Part shown: piece by piece, positions 63,828-64,000 of the stretch | How positions within the stretch are numbered: position 1 is the first letter of the stretch | How the letters are laid out: each line of letters opens with the position of its first letter | Assembly (NCBI RefSeq): GCF_014652715.1 | Contig: NZ_BMZI01000002.1 | Coordinates: 517,118 to 581,117, forward strand | DNA: 64,000 bases | Direction of reading: 5' to 3' | Source of the DNA: Salinicola rhizosphaerae | GTDB taxonomy: Bacteria; Pseudomonadota; Gammaproteobacteria; Pseudomonadales; Halomonadaceae | Notes under the pieces: model-generated | Database searches by the model: none | Told to the model about the DNA's origin: nothing | The model's input: the letters and a program-made list of their open reading frames with translations, nothing else | Translations under genes and position numbers: made by a program

Positions 63828-64000
63828 ATGGTGATTCCGGTAACTTTGACCATCGTCCTGCTGGGCGGCATCGGCGTGATGGCAGCGCTGATCCCCAATG
63901 CCATCGAGGCTATCCACTGGCCGCTGCTGATCGGGGCCTCTTTTGTCATGGCGTTGACACCAGGAGCGAATCAACTGCTCGCGCTTTCCAACGGTTTTCG
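63828..64000 (+). CDS. LysE family translocator (truncated by window end)
   Basis: Only the first 57 residues are visible from ATG 63828, which follows GAGGTG. After an initial hydrophobic helix the sequence reads HWPLLIGASFVMALTPGANQ, matching the LysE/RhtB motif in which an ltPGPn-like turn follows the first core helix. The family exports amino acids or their derivatives. The longer N-terminus is unusual, and a start further in remains possible. The C-terminal part lies outside the window. Confidence 0.7.
   Translation, partial: MVIPVTLTIVLLGGIGVMAALIPNAIEAIHWPLLIGASFVMALTPGANQLLALSNGF

Overview
The window looks like chromosome of a GC-rich, moderately halophilic gammaproteobacterium, most likely a member of the Halomonadaceae (Halomonas/Salinicola type). 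The evidence is the mix of Pseudomonas-like and Halomonas-like gene families (GtsABC-type sugar importer, LamB/MalM, an OsmC-YcaO fusion, recC-recB-recD order), Pseudomonas-type REP palindromes, and the uniformly high GC. No rRNA, tRNA, phage or CRISPR array was recognised. The genus is an inference.

Layout. 1-7.8 kb: carbohydrate uptake, with the outer-membrane porin lamB and lipoprotein malM (leftward) divergent from a gtsABC-type ABC importer plus its ATPase (rightward). A 179-bp MITE-like element lies between the binding-protein gene and the first permease gene. 7.8-9.9 kb: MFS exporter divergent from an IclR regulator. 10-15.9 kb: a leftward five-gene operon (DUF1177, AroM-like, OPT/YSL transporter, PepE dipeptidase, Asp/Glu racemase) with a divergent LysR gene, probably for uptake and breakdown of an unidentified peptide-like compound. 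15.9-18.2 kb: a TonB-dependent siderophore receptor behind a Fur-box-like site. 18.2-20.5 kb: DUF4235 protein, LysR and SDR. 20.6-28.1 kb: a LacI regulator divergent from a tripartite tricarboxylate transporter (tctC-tctB-tctA), an enolase-superfamily enzyme and an alkaline-phosphatase-superfamily hydrolase. A perfect 18-bp palindrome and two degenerate copies identify the likely LacI operators. 28.4-31.6 kb: sugar acetyltransferase and a cystine/amino-acid-type ABC importer with an internal terminator-like hairpin.

31.7-35.4 kb is the clearest foreign segment. It is strikingly AT-rich and carries an OLD-family ATPase-TOPRIM nuclease gene and an unrecognised membrane-protein gene, each followed by an attC-like recombination site. 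I read it as a small integrase-less gene-cassette cluster (CALIN) carrying a candidate anti-phage system, sitting directly against recD.

35.4-45.4 kb: recC-recB-recD, whose reading frames have absorbed repeat-derived insertions. 45.6-54.3 kb: small conserved protein, DMT exporter, diguanylate cyclase, two flavodoxin-fold quinone reductases each divergent from a LysR gene, and a GH15 glycosidase. REP elements and duplicated segments lie between these genes. 54.4-64 kb: D-lactate/glycolate-type FAD oxidoreductase, Gfo/Idh/MocA oxidoreductase, Tat-exported PhoD, GFA-family protein, OsmC-YcaO fusion, a FecCD/FecE-type iron importer pair, and the start of a LysE-family exporter.

All starts were chosen by eye from Shine-Dalgarno sequence, family length and overlap with neighbours. 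All similarity statements come from memory of the families; no search was run.
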